64,000 nucleotides of DNA from Glandiceps talaboti (GCF_964340395.1 NC_135569.1:10841019-10905018), one strand, 5' to 3'; shown: positions 50,190-61,909, counted from the stretch's first letter. Numbers and translations: made by a program. Notes: generated from the letters alone by a model not told the origin.

Positions 50190-50345
50190 ATACTTTTGGA
50201 GACTTCCTGTGTTTACACTACTCTGATTACAGGGTGATTATGTATCCACACAACAAAGGCATAGCTATTACCAACTGGTGTAATCTACCACATCATACAA
50301 CAATGGTGTTAGTTTGTGTCTATCTTTAATAGTGAGCTGACAGCT
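50190..50345 (+). repeat. Dispersed repeat, third copy of the 2.1-2.4 kb family
   Basis: GGAGACTTCCTGTGTTTACA, CTCTGATTACAGGGTGATTA, GGTGTAATCTACCACATCAT and GTTAGTTTGTGTCTATCTTT match 2131-2270. Confidence 0.75.
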
Positions 50346-50525
50346 TGGTTTCCATAGTAGTAGTAGTAGTTGTATGCTTAGTACACTGATCTAACCTCAA
50401 CCACAAGGTTGTGAATAGGATATAACTGTGAATAGCCAAGTAAAGGCCACATAGAAATCACTAAGGCTTAGAGTCAAGACACTTTAAACACAACACTGTT
50501 GCGCGATTAGTCTCAAAATTCATAG

Positions 50526-51008
50526 AAGTCAAGGGCACATAGACTACTAAACATTGTCTCTAGACAACCAAATTAGCAGTAGTCCAGGATACATACTACT
50601 AAACATTGTATCTAGACTACCAAATTAGCAGTAGTCCAGGACACATAGACTACTAAACATTGTATCTAGACTACCAAATTAGTAGTAGTCCAGGACACAT
50701 TGACTACTAATCATTGTATGTAGACTACCAAATTAGCTGTAGTCCAGGACACATTGACTACTAATCATTGTATCTAGACTACCAAATTAGCAGTAGTCCA
50801 GGACACATAGACTACTAAACATTGTATCTAGACTACCAAATTAGCAGTAGTCCATGACACATACATGTAGACTACTAAACAGTGTATCTAGACTACCAAA
50901 TTAGCAGTAGTACAGGACACATAAACTACTACACAGTGTATCTAGACTACCAAATTAGCAGTAGTCCAGGACACATAGACTACTAAACATTGTATCTAGA
51001 CTACCAAG
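50526..51008. repeat. 54-bp minisatellite, about 9 units
   Basis: The unit is AGTAGTCCAGGACACATAGA, CTACTAAACATTGTATCTAG, ACTACCAAATTAGC. One unit carries an ACATGTAG insertion near 50867. Confidence 0.96.
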
Positions 51009-51454
51009 TTTATAAGGTGGTTGTCTATTTGGTCAATGAAAACTAATAGAAAAGACTGAGAAGCAACTAAGAAACATGTTTGAATCGGTGTATTAGGTCT
51101 TGGATAAACTTAAAAACTTGTTCCCTATACTAGTAAACCTCATTAGAGTTTTTTCAATGCACCAACCTGGTGACAAGACTCTAAACATTTTCTTCATTCC
51201 AACCAACCATATAATAAAATGCAAGAATGTAGCAAATATTGACATTTTTATTTTCTTTGGTTTTGATCTACAACATTACATTGACTCCTGGTGACATAGG
51301 AGTTAAAGTTATATTTTGTATATGTTATCACTTCAAGATCAGCCGGGTTTATACTAAACACTTTAATTTACAAACACATTAGTTTTTAATCAAAATAGTT
51401 TAAAGGCCAATGTCAGATCAGGACTTTATTTTGAATAAAAAGGAAGTTTCTCTC

Positions 51455-52150
51455 AGATCTATAATGGGTTCTACCCTATGATTTCACCTAATAATCAGGG
51501 TTCTACCCAGGCCTTTATAGAGTACTGGGTTCCAGCCTATGATTTCACCTGATAATCAGGGTTCTACCCAGGCCTTTATAGAGTAGTGGGTTCCACCCTA
51601 TGATTTCACCTTATAATCAGGGTTCTACCCAGACCTTTGTAGAGTAGTGGGTTCCAGCCTATGATTTCACCTAATAATCAGGGTTCTACCCAGGCCTTTA
51701 TAGAGTAGTGGGTTCCATCCTATGATTTCACCTGATAATCAGGGTTCTACCCAGGCCTTTGTAGAGTAGTGGGTTCCACCCTATGATTTCACCTGATAAT
51801 CAGGGTTCTACCCAGGCCTTTATAGAGTAGTGGGTTCCAGCCTATGATTTCACCTGATAATCAGGGTTCTACCCAGACCTTTGTAGAGTAGTGGGTTCCA
51901 CCCTATGATTTCACTTAATAATCAGGGTTCTACCCAGGTCTTTATAGAGTAGTGGGTTCTACCCTATGATTTCACCTGATAATCAGGGTTCTACCCAGGT
52001 CTTTGTAGAGTAGTGGGTTCCATCCTATGATTTCACCTTATAAAAATTCAGGATTCACTCCAGACCTTTATAAAGTTATCGGTTCCACCCTATGATTTCA
52101 CTGCATAATCATGGTTCACCCCAGACCTTTAAAAAAGTTATAGGTTTCAC
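51455..52150. repeat. 61-bp minisatellite, about 11 units
   Basis: The unit is CTATGATTTCACCTGATAAT, CAGGGTTCTACCCAGGCCTT, TATAGAGTAGTGGGTTCCAC, C. The last two units decay (ATTCAGGATTCACTCCAGAC and later). Confidence 0.96.
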
Positions 52151-53883
52151 CTATGATCTCTTAACAGCAATAAAACTTAATTACCATAACATAACCTTTT
52201 TGTTGTTATCTAAATTGATGACTCTATTATCATTTTCTGATGAAAGCACTGAAATGCAGGCCCTATTTTCGTACAAACTGCCTTAATATTTTTCATGCAT
52301 ACGGTAAACCAATCTACTATCATGTACTACAAGAATTATACTTTCCTCTTCAATTCAAAATCTTCTGTTCTATTCTGCAAAATCTTTTGCACCGATATTT
52401 TCTTCTCAAGCAATGCACAAGAAGTAGAATTATCAGAATGTTTTCATTTCATTAACTTGATTTTTTTTTTCTTTTGGCAAAACATATTTTGGTGTATATA
52501 CATGTATTTATTTTCATACGTATGCAATAATAATTGAATTTTGTATGTGTATTCAACACAACAAAACATCTAAATGTGGGTTTGATTTTACATGCATCAA
52601 TTCCTACAAACATCTGCGAAAAAAACCCTGAATTTCTGTGTTCAATCCTCTTAACGTCTGCAACAAATAAAACTACCTTGAAATGCCACAGATTATGAAG
52701 CACTGGGATTAAGTTGTTTACAGCTATCTATTACACCACTATTCTAAAACAAATGCTCTTTTTTTTCTCTCCACCACATTTTCTAAATTCTATAGTTATT
52801 TATCACACCATTGTTATTACAAAAATATACTCTTTCTCTCTCCAACCCAAACTTATTCTGTCTAAATTTTGTTTCACATGTGGTGTACACTTCATAAACA
52901 AACATGATTGATGACGTCCTTGGAATTTAACATCAACAAAAAAATGAAATTTCCTACATACGTTAGTTACATGTTAAACTCAGTAATATAGGAAATCGTT
53001 ATTTTGTGACACCTTTGATGCATTTTCACACGCTATAACGTAATACTTGGACTAGTCAGGTCAGAAACAGAAACTGAAGCTGTCAGATTTTATACTTTTC
53101 TAGATGTACTAAAAAGTTCAACGCCGCGGTAAGGAGTGGGGTATCAAAACTGAACAAACTGATCCTTTTACAAGGATAATATGGTAAACCCAAACAAAAC
53201 TACGTCAAGCAGAAACGTTAACCAAACAGAATGAAAAGGACTTTATAATTTAAAGAGTTTACACAAGTAAAACTGTGCAAATTACTGTTTCGAGTGTGAC
53301 CCGACATGCCTACTGTCGTGGGCTGTAACTCTGCCAAGACATTATTAGTGCTAATAGGACTTTACATAAACGAGTACACTTCCACCCCTAATTTCAATGC
53401 GGAATCGCTGACGTTTACACAGCAGACGTTGCTACACTCATTCCAGTTTTATCGCTCGGGTCAACACAGGGTGCTCGAAGAATACACTGTTAATTTTTGT
53501 AATACCCGGTCGAAATATTCATGTGGTCAACTTAGCGTGCGTTACGCTATACAGATGTCCTACTGCTACAAGGACGGGCGTAATGATATGTTTATTTAAA
53601 AATACATCGAAGTCGAACATGCATAACCAGGCATGCCATCGCCGTTACAATATGTGTTTCAACCGTCTCCAGAGATATATACACACTCAACATACTACTA
53701 TAGTTCTGTAATAACTCCCGTTCTAAAAGCGCCGATTAAATGTATATAAGACATTTGATAGTTCATTGTCATTGTAACATTACAAAATAGTTAAATACTG
53801 ATCGTAAAATAGCTATTCTGAGCAGTCGAACACTCTCCTTGTACGAACACAACCTTACAAAACATATACTACACTGTACGTAC

Positions 53884-53971
53884 CTTTGATATCATCGGCT
53901 GGGAAATCATTCCGGAACTCGGCCTGTTCGGGTTTGCCATCAACGGTGAAATATATCACCTTCGTAGTCAT
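53884..53971 (-). CDS. PDE9A: PDE9A-like phosphodiesterase, exon 1 with start codon
   Basis: This is an 88-nt coding exon on the minus strand: 29 codons plus one base, donor G|GTACGTAC. It encodes MTTKVIYFTVDGKPEQAEF followed by RNDFPADDIK. The start is chosen because it is the first ATG in frame and begins directly before the conserved strand. From memory, PDE9A proteins begin with K-x-I-Y-x-x-(V/I)-D-G, then a charged strand ending in F and a D-I pair, which fits residue for residue here. The split codon joins exon 2 (3148-3297) as Asp. PDE9A is a cytosolic or nuclear enzyme that lowers cGMP. Only this N-terminal part is visible and identity to vertebrate PDE9A is modest, so a different protein with a ubiquitin-like N-terminus remains possible. 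Confidence 0.65.
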
Positions 53972-54600
53972 TCTCGTCCCCTCGACGTCTCACACGTCTA
54001 CTATACACCTTTCCCGACCAATAGTTTCTTAATATGATGAAATTCTTTTACAAATATCCACGATTTCTCGGCAGTAGGCAGTCACAACACCACACCATTC
54101 AATGTGCGCTAACACAGCTCGTTTGAGTCAATCAACAAATCGGCATAGTGGGACCATACCATTAGTAGACAAAGGGGTGGTCAGTGTATCATAGCTACGG
54201 GGTATCTAGCTGGTTAACCACTATACGTGGGCCATTTAGAGCCATATAGCCTGCGGTTATCCTAAATAGCAGATAGGGTTGGGTACATTTATCTTTTTAT
54301 TTACCATTTTTTTGTAATGCAGTGTCGGATATACTCATTAAATATAAACCCATACATAATCTACAAAACGACAGTGCGATTTACAAGGCCTTACTAGTTG
54401 CCCAACGAATAATGCCAGTTGTCTCAATGATCGTAAAAATCGTACTTTTAAAGTAACAAGTGCTGGGTACGGGGCGACATACATCAGCCCCGGGCAATCA
54501 GGAGACAAAACCACGGCGTCAATATCGGTCACGTTGTCTCGGGTCATGTACGTTGCTAGCGTAACGAAACAAGTACGTGACTATCCCGATGAATTATATT
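53972..54600 (-). promoter_or_regulatory. Probable promoter and 5' leader of the PDE9A-like gene
   Basis: The 600 bp upstream of the ATG are visibly richer in CpG (ACGTCTCACACGTC, CGACGTC, GTAACGAAACAAGTACGTGA, ACCACGGCGTCAATATCGG) than the surrounding intron and intergenic DNA. I see no TATA box at a convincing distance. CpG-enriched sequence also extends into the intron to about 53250. The transcription start is inferred only from position. Confidence 0.4.
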
Positions 54601-55127
54601 TCCAGAATAGATTTTATTTCTGAAAACAGGTGGTTGGAGACGTTATTGGAGCTAGTGTTCTGCTTTGCATTATTTGAATGACAATGTTCTCCCTGACTGC
54701 ACTACTTCCAATACATTCACAATATATATTAGTAGCACCGTTTATTTTAGGTTGAAATAAAACTAAATGATTGGTTATTTTATAGCGTACCTATGATTCT
54801 CTCTATCGAAAAGGGGGGTTTCTTTGTGAAGGCTACATCAATTTGGAACGAGAAATCTAAATTACGAGGGGGGGGTGAAAAGACAACATTAATGTGTTTA
54901 TAATTTAAGCCCTTGTCACATAAGTCCGCATAGTGCCTGGGGGTATTGTGATAAATAAGAGAGAGCTATTTGTCATAAAGAATATACGTTCTTTGCCATG
55001 CCATAATCAAATTCATGCTACATAATTATTTTGGCCAAAATGTTAATGAGTATGCAGAAATTTGAATATGATGACAAAGTGTAGTACATATATAAAGATA
55101 TTATTACTGCAGAGAATGTGAGAATGT

Positions 55128-55260
55128 CGATTAGTCGGACCACAGGCACTCGTAACCAGTGAGTCTTACATGTAATATTATAAACAAAATGTCAGCTCGT
55201 CGGACCACAGGCACCCGAAACCAATAAGCTATAAACAGAGTGTCGACTATATAGTCAACA
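55128..55260. repeat. Tandem doublet of about 65 bp
   Basis: The two units are GTCGATTAGTCGGACCACAG, GCACTCGTAACCAGTGAG and GTCAGCTCGTCGGACCACAG, GCACCCGAAACCAATAAG. A third start (GTGTCGACTATA) follows. Confidence 0.75.
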
Positions 55261-55271
55261 TCAATTAATAC

Positions 55272-55543
55272 TATAGGCCATTCCAGATTGCAAACAGGAA
55301 ATTGAGAATACAGCGCCCTCACTCAAATTGGGGTATCATCACCTCATAGTACTATTTCTTAAGAGCTGTGTCCCTTGGTATTCTGTAGAAGTGTAAATCA
55401 GGGGTGTCTTTCGTATTGTTCAGACATCGAGGAAAGCAACAGTGTTCTATGGTTAACCGAGTAACCTATACCATGTATACCCCCAAGGTACACACAGACA
55501 GGAAGTAGAGCGCCACCATGGCAAATTTTGGAAAGACCTATTA
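55272..55543 (-). mobile_element. MITE family A, copy 5, full length
   Basis: The ends form the clearest TIR of the family: TATAGGCCATTCCAGATTGC at the left, and ATAGGTCTTTCCAAAATTTG at the right in reverse complement. The interior shows CAGCGCCCTCACTCAAATTG, GTATCATCACCTCATAGTAC and GGAAGTAGAGCGCCACCATG. Confidence 0.9.
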
Positions 55544-56474
55544 TTAAGTTTACAGAGGTCAAGATCCCACTCTACCGTATTATATCCAATGTACCCCCTT
55601 CCACTCCAATCCCGTGAGACCAACTCCCCTTCTCATATAATTGATAAATTCATGGTTGTCATCAGCAATAAGATTGATATATGTTCTGATATTACAATAC
55701 AATGGTGGCAATGATGGGATGTGGCAGCAGTGGGATTTGACAGTGGTGGCAGCGATGGGATGCCACTGGCAAAATCACACAAAAAACAAAGTAAAGTTAG
55801 ATAATACAAGATATAGTGTAACGCTCTCCTAATTCCATTTTCTAAACTATATGGCCTCCCCGAGAACCGCTTTTTGTATGACCCCTTGTAATTACTGAAG
55901 ACTCACTGAACTCAATTTGACATTCCGGGTGCAAGAACAGTGCAAGATATTCAGAATATTTAAGTGTTGTACAATTTGCACAGCTGTTGCACAATTTGCA
56001 CAGCTGTTTTTCATCCTTTTTTGACTAAGATTCTGCTGTGTTCTCTCTGTTCTTTTCAAAGCTCCCATACTTTACACATGTATAGCTAAAACTAACCCCT
56101 CAGGCCCATCGATGACTGTAGACAACCTCGTGACCTGTATATAATAAAAAAGATCCGTATACATTTTGTCAAAAAATTGACAAGGTGTGACGTACATTTT
56201 GTCTGGGCTATATTTGTTTGTTTAATCATTGACTCGACACAAAAACACGCCTACAATGTCAAGATACGAATACAATGTCTGATCCAAGAAAAAGAATGTT
56301 CGTAGAACAAAAAAAAATAAGGGGTGCGTCTTTCATGAGTCTATGAGTCGTTCAAAAGATGGTTGTTTTGACTCGTGACACGGTGTTAACATACAAATTG
56401 TGGAATTCAGCCACCTTAGTAGGTGGGCAATGTGTAGTGAACTCGAAAGTGTTCAGAACTAGAAAGGGTTGAGA

Positions 56475-56505
56475 TCACGTGATGTCTTGTGATGACATCA
56501 TGACG
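56475..56505. promoter_or_regulatory. Cluster of palindromic factor-binding-like sites
   Basis: TCACGTGA (an E-box of the CACGTG type) at 56475-56482 is followed by TGATGACATCA (AP-1/CRE-like palindrome) at 56490-56500 and TGACGG. They sit within 30 bp in a stretch lacking obvious repeats, about 2.5 kb upstream of the PDE9A-like ATG and downstream of the receptor gene. Binding is inferred from motif shape only. Confidence 0.25.
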
Positions 56506-56665
56506 GTTCATATCTTTATACAGCGAGTCACTCAGCGGAAAAACGCAATACTAGCGATTACCTCTTGAAAGCAAAGTGAACGAGCCAACTTCAGTAAACA
56601 AGTCTCCTACGTATATATTCTGATGCACTGAGATTATGCGGAGATTATTTTATGTCTTTTGTCTC

Positions 56666-56668
<3 letters not shown>

Positions 56669-56696
<28 letters not shown>

Positions 56697-56702
56697 TATA
56701 TT
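56669..56702. repeat. (TA)n microsatellite
   Basis: This is an AT dinucleotide tract with one C interruption, flanked by CTCATA and TTGTCCC. Confidence 0.95.
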
Positions 56703-58668
56703 GTCCCATAAGAGCAGTTAAAATGATTAAAAACCACGACGTCATTCACCCTGTCTCTACAACATATAAACCATGCACTTTTTTTATATTTTTGATGTCT
56801 GCTTTTACCTGTATTTATTGATTTTGATGTTGTTCTTCCGAATAGCTTCTAGCTACCAAATATACATATTCGGTAACGTTGCACATAAAATCTTTCTTCT
56901 GTTTTGTTGTTGCTGATTAAGTTTGACGAGTACGATCAACATAAATATGAACAACAGAAAACGATGGACATTTTTTTACCACTGGGGGCGCTTCTGCGAC
57001 TTTTGCAAAATATCCACTTCATACAAAATCACAAAAAAGTCATGTTATTCTCAACACATTAATTTCAACACAGACAAGTAAGAAGTGTGTTACTTGTCTG
57101 TGATTTAAAATAACTTAAAACGCTTTGAACCTCCAGTAACTAACTACACGGACATTTACCATCATATTTGTTTTTGCATGACCTGCATATTCGCCTTACT
57201 AGCATTCAAGTTGTACTTGAGTCGCAGAAGTATGTGTAAGGGTGTATTGACCAAGCTCTCTCAACATCCCAGTTTCTTGGCGAAACTGCTGTCGCTGTCA
57301 CTGTTTATACACTGACATCACGTCAGTTTACACTACTAAGTATGATGAACTAGGACTGAGGAAATTTGGCTATCAGAAAGGAATCAGTTTTCAGTAATTT
57401 TAGCGGACTAGAGCAAAGAGGTTCAGAGGTATTAACCCTTTGAAAGGGACTAATTGCTGTATGTATGACTATATATCGCTATATCCAAGATGAAGAATGT
57501 AGGAGAAAGAAGGAAATAGCGATAAATGCTAATACAGCCCTATCTTTTCTCGATTGTGATGATGTAAACTGTATTTTTTAAGCATATGCAATACTACGAT
57601 TTACCGACATGAAAAAAATAGATGTCCAGATGTTCAGCGTCATCGTACAGTTTAATTGCTGAAGACTTTCGTTGAATATGACGACACTAGACTTATCGTA
57701 GAGGCTATCTCTTGGCCTTCTGCAACCCCCCCCCCCCCAACAATGTTCGATGTTTATTACAAGGAAACGAGTGACAGACTTACCATCACCGAGGAAGTTT
57801 TTAGTTTAAGTACCCAAGTTTCAATTCCTATGAGAACAAACGAATAGCTTTGACAGTTTGTCAAATTTCAAGTGAAAAACATTCAAAAAAGTCACTTATA
57901 ACTCATAATGTATTTATCTTGTCTTTACTGTAAAAAAAATAATATATAGAAAACATAAACCAATGAACACGTATTTCAGAAGACCTTCAGATTTAAAAGC
58001 CATGGCAACGGATAGCCTATAAACTACTTTACCACGTGATGTTTTGATAGTCTAGTTAATTATGACAAAAATTATAATAGTCTTTTGTAAGCCTTTCCTC
58101 ATTTTGTTCCAACTTTAGCTTTACTCACGTTCGAGATTTTTTTAAAGACATTCAAGAGGGTCCAAAATGTATTCGGATACATAGGTCCCTCCCCTCCCTA
58201 CGCCATAAATGGATCAGTCTTAAGTTACTTTCTTCTGCGTTGTCAGAAGACTACATAATTGTGCTAATGACCTTAATTTGAAACCAATTCACACCTTGAT
58301 TGTACTTTTGTAAGTTTACTGCGTACCAAGTTTCTATAGTGGTCTGAGGTTATTGTTCATCCTAAGATACTAAAGGTCACTAACTTCTTTAAAATGGACA
58401 CTGACCTTGAAAAAATTGAAAGGACAAGCGCTGATATCAGTACCAATATAGATTCAAGTTGAAGGTAACTTAATTTAAGAAAGCAAGTAAATTTAATTTA
58501 TGTGTAAAGTCGATTCCACCAGTGAGGAAATGATGAGATACAAACAGACTGACTATAAATGTAAATAAAAACTAAAGACATGGTAATCAGAAGTAGATAA
58601 AAATAGAAAAGAAGTCCGGGGTTGTATAACGCTGAAAACAAGCTTATGAAAGCAACTGATTGTACATC

Positions 58669-58674
58669 TTTATT
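58669..58674 (-). terminator. Candidate polyadenylation signal of the receptor gene
   Basis: AATAAA on the minus strand lies about 600 bp past the stop codon at 59271-59273. No stronger candidate was noticed in between. The choice is inferential. Confidence 0.3.
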
Positions 58675-59270
58675 CGGATTTGTATAGACAATTATTTAAC
58701 CTAGAAAGCACACATTGTATGCAAATTTACCGGAATGAGTTTTTATCAGGTTGTGCTAAATAGTTCCATGTTCTATTCTTGTACAATGCTTAAAGTCTTA
58801 AAGTCTTAAAGTCTGGGGAAGAGCATGTAAAACACACCTAAGGGAGATCCTACTTGGACACAAAAGGTTTGTTAGAATCATTCCAGGTACTAACTGCACT
58901 ATTCAAACAAATTCGTATTCTCGATATCTGCAAACAGTTTAGGTGTAACCATCAAACTGGTGTTTTTGTTCACCATACAATTAATGATAACTTTCTTTGC
59001 ACAAGGGCTGTATTTCGTATGTAAGTCATTGTCACGGTATGAGACGGAAATTAAACATCTCCCAATGGTCTGATGCCAGTCTGTATTTACAACGACAACT
59101 TTATATAATTAAGGGGTTTTGAATACACGTTCTACTATGCTCCTAATAAAGTTGAGGACATTCTTCATACACAAAACTAAAAATAAATAACAAACTCAAA
59201 AGATTTCAAGACTATATTAACGACTCTCAATTAAGGTACTGGTGCCATTCTACGGTCTCAGTGTTCTGTT

Positions 59271-59632
59271 CTACACATACACAACAATAGGCTCCCTTTT
59301 CATAATTTCACACTTGTCGTTGCCAAGTTTTAATAATTTAATATGCAACTCTTTCCAAAACTGACTCGTGTGTTTACGGTCATCTTCTTTCCATTTCAGA
59401 CATCTAGTAACTCCAACCACGTGTTTCAAAGCTTTGTCCATTTCTTGTTCGTGTCCATGGAGATCTTCCAACATAACAATGATGAGCCGGCTATTCAGAC
59501 AGACAGTGTGACGCAGTGCTACTTGAAACTGGAAGTTGCACCACCCTTCACGTCCTGTTAGATAGTTAGGTGATAATATGAGAAGGCAACATCGACTTCT
59601 TTCGATAAAGCGTATTACTTCTTCGGCGTAGG
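59271..59632 (-). CDS. IL-1-receptor-type TIR protein, last exon (second part of TIR domain)
   Basis: The acceptor is TTCTTTTTCACTCACAG|CC. The exon of 362 nt starts in phase 1 and ends in TAG at 59271-59273. It continues the TIR domain after box 2: AYAEEVIRFIERSRCCLLIL, then SPNYLTGREGWCNFQFQVAL (helix and strand D region), a LIIVMLEDLHG strand, and ALKHVVGVTRCLKW. The box 3 motif follows, FWKELHIKLL, with a 19-residue tail after it. Length and motif order match the C-terminal half of IL-1R/TLR-family TIR domains, which recruit MyD88-type adaptors at the membrane. A plus-strand frame at 59343-59561 is a shadow. Confidence 0.93.
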
Positions 59633-59832
59633 CTGTGAGTGAAAAAGAACACATGAAAACTTAAAGCTTGCTGGTGTGTTGTAAATCCACTGATTTGAAC
59701 AGAACATCCGGGATATTCATTTGTCCAGTGAGGCATTGACATCCCTACATATGCTAGCTCCTCTGCAGTACCAAAGCAAAACATGCTAAACAGACAAAGC
59801 CAAATTCTTTAGCGCGTGTTTCAATATATACT

Positions 59833-59916
59833 TAGTCTCGGTTACCCAGACTTTCAGCGCTTGAGAGGTCTCGTAGGCAGAGCCCCCAGCGGCGAGAGTC
59901 TGGGTAACCGAGACTA
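59833..59916. mobile_element. 84-bp near-perfect palindrome made of MITE family E ends
   Basis: It reads TAGTCTCGGTTACCCAGACT inward from the left, and the same from the right in reverse complement (TAGTCTCGGTTACCCAGACT). The interior is CTCGTAGGCAGAGCCCCCAG. It therefore consists of the two termini of family E (45129-45502) with the middle deleted. It lies in the intron between the two TIR-domain exons, about 200 bp upstream of the last exon. Confidence 0.92.
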
Positions 59917-60559
59917 ATATATAATACTAGTATACTATAGGAGTACAACTATAGGAATACAGAGGGTGTAGTGAGGCTAGTGACTGGTAGAAAGATGCAA
60001 AGAAGGCGGAATACGTTGCCCTGTATCTCGTTAGAGGGTGGGTGGGGTGGGGTACATCTTGCGTTAAATTTGAAATCCGCATCATTCCTGTCCCATCGTC
60101 TGGCGGTACTAAAAATAGTACTAAAGAACATAGGAACGCGTAATCTCACTTTTATGGGTGGATAAATAGAATATATAACGTTTAACGAATAGGAATGAGA
60201 TTACTACTTTTACTACAGTTTGCTTGTATAAATGGATATATACAAAAAAATACAAATGCCAATTATGCTGCCAATAGTTTTCCTTGTATCAAGCGAACAT
60301 GCATATTTTCTGGAAAGTACGTTTATTCGTAGCACCAGTATTCGACAGCGTATCCTGCGCCGGTATAAATCCACAATCAAGGCAACATTACGCGTTCATG
60401 TGCTACAGAACATACTATACGTGTATTCTACAACACACAAATTATTGAGTTAAAATACTTCAATTTCATTACTCGTCTTGTCTACCGTAAAATGAATATT
60501 TTAATAAAATATAACTCCATAACTATATAATACAATTTTTTATACGGATCAACACGTAC

Positions 60560-60697
60560 CAGTCCCAGGTATAAAGTCTTTATCTTCTATTCGGACTTGA
60601 AACCCCCATTCCGTTTCCAGTTTGGGTAGAATTTTGTTTTTGATGAATTTCAGATCTTTGTAGGCGTACGACACAAATACATCAAACTCCTTGTCGT
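60560..60697 (-). CDS. IL-1-receptor-type TIR protein, exon with first part of TIR domain
   Basis: The 138-nt exon has acceptor TTTTTACTTCTTACAG|AC and donor G|GTACGTGT, with phase 1 at both ends. It encodes DDKEFDVFVSYAYKDLKFI, then KNKILPKLETEWGFQVRIED and KDFIPGT. TIR box 1 is FDVFVSYAY. Box 2 is the KDFIPG loop, corresponding to RD-x-x-PG of TIR domains, and the intron falls immediately after it (PGT|A). The split G joins the next exon as Ala and the first split codon is Asp. The box 2 position usually occupied by Arg (RD) is Lys here, a conservative change. Confidence 0.93.
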
Positions 60698-60764
60698 CTG
60701 TAAGAAGTAAAAATGGCGTTTAAATATATACAAACCATTCTTAATCTACCACCATAGCTAAGAC

Positions 60765-60765
<1 letters not shown>

Positions 60766-60806
<41 letters not shown>

Positions 60807-60822
60807 CGTCGTCGTCGTCGTC
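60766..60822. repeat. (GTT)n(GTC)n microsatellite
   Basis: About 13 TTG triplets are followed by six TCG triplets, 70 bp upstream of the TIR exon acceptor in the intron. Confidence 0.95.
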
Positions 60823-61414
60823 TTAATCCTCCCAAGAAAGAGAAGTGTTACAAAAATAAAGGACAATAAATTAAAGAAGACAATATTTCGAAAGTTCTGG
60901 TTTGAAATAAAGGTAAAATTCGAAACTAGTTGTCATACGCATGAAATTAAATACAATATCAAGAAGTGTTTCTTCTGCCGATTATTACTCATAGTTTATC
61001 GAATCGTCATTACAAAAATTCAAACATAAAAATAAATTATGTTGATCAAATATTGGATAAAAGCCTCGAGACGAAAATGACAAACACTTTTCTCCTATTG
61101 AATTTAGAATGAACGAACTACATGTAACTGCAATGTTTTCACGATAAAAGTTATATTTTTTTTGAGATTCACACAGACAGATTTATTGATCGAGAAATCT
61201 TTTTACTGGACTTGCGTCAAAGAACACAGATACGGATTATGTCTGTTGAGAAAATGCAGCAGTCGATAATTACATATATCCTTTGGGTGAATTACACAGA
61301 ACATCAATTGTACCACACAATAAGAAAACCATTTCTATCAATGCAAAGGAAAGTGTATAGAATTGGATATGTATCATGATAAAAATCCTGCACATGACGT
61401 GACTACGGACTAAC

Positions 61415-61579
61415 CTTGATATCCCGGATGACGTTTCCAACATTGACGTACGTTCAGATAATAGAACAGTTTGATATCCAGGCGAAAGTACCAAAGTGAG
61501 ACTGTTACTATGGCAACTATCAGGACTAGTATGATGAGTGTTATGAAGAGATGTAGAAAGATAAAGAATGGCTTCTCGA
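61415..61579 (-). CDS. IL-1-receptor-type TIR protein, transmembrane exon
   Basis: The 165-nt exon has acceptor CCATAAGGTATTCCAG|TC and donor G|GTTAGTCC, with phase 1 at both ends. It encodes VEKP, then a strongly hydrophobic helix of about 28 residues (FFIFLHLFITLIILVLIVAI followed by VTVSLWYF). Next is a juxtamembrane stretch RLDIKLFYYLNVRQCWKRHP, GYQ, which leads directly into the DDKEFDVF start of the TIR domain. From memory, the W-x-x-(I/V)-x-L-F-Y juxtamembrane pattern is typical of the IL-1 receptor family. The acceptor tract is weaker than in the neighbouring exons. Orientation and phase fix it as part of the same gene. Confidence 0.88.
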
Positions 61580-61627
61580 CTGGAATACCTTATGGGTTGG
61601 AAAAAATGAGATATCGTGGCTTATTAT

Positions 61628-61897
61628 TTGTATGTATGTATGTATGTATGTATGTATGTATGTATGTATGTATGTATGTATGTATGTATGTAGGTATGTA
61701 TGTATGTATGTATGTATGTATGTATGTATGTATGTATGTATGTATGTATGTATGTATGTATGTATGTATGTATGTATGTAGGTAGGTAGGTAGGTATGTA
61801 TGTATGTATGTATGTATGTATGTAGGTATGTATGTATGTATGTATGTATGTATGTATGTATGTATGTATGTATGTATGTATGTATGTATGTATGTAT
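61628..61897. repeat. (TATG)n tetranucleotide repeat, about 270 bp
   Basis: The pure TATG array has a few TAGG interruptions (61692-61695 region, 61778-61795, 61823-61826). It lies about 50 bp upstream of the transmembrane-exon acceptor on the minus strand. Frames on both strands are artefacts. Confidence 0.97.
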
Positions 61898-61909
61898 GTT
61901 TTCTTTCAA

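Larger units (their letters stand above)
53972..58668. other. Intergenic DNA between the two minus-strand genes
   Basis: It contains the likely PDE9A-like promoter, a 65-bp doublet (55130-55260), one full MITE family A copy, a (TA)n tract and a cluster of palindromic transcription-factor-like sites at 56475-56505. The rest (54600-55130, 55545-56470, 56710-58660) is AT-rich with no convincing exon. Small open frames exist, such as plus strand 57656-57847 across a run of about 12 C, without recognisable domains. Confidence 0.55.

Noticed and set aside
53306-53599. 97-codon plus-strand frame starting MPTVVGCNSAK, resembling the start of a THAP zinc finger
   Set aside because: Only the first few residues resemble it. 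The C-x(2-4)-C-x(35-50)-C-x2-H spacing and AVPTIF-type motif are absent.
57656-57847. 63-codon plus-strand frame (KTFVEYDDTRLIVEAISW..)
   Set aside because: It crosses a run of about 12 C where the frame is unreliable, and no homologous domain is recognisable. It may be decayed coding, but the evidence is too thin.
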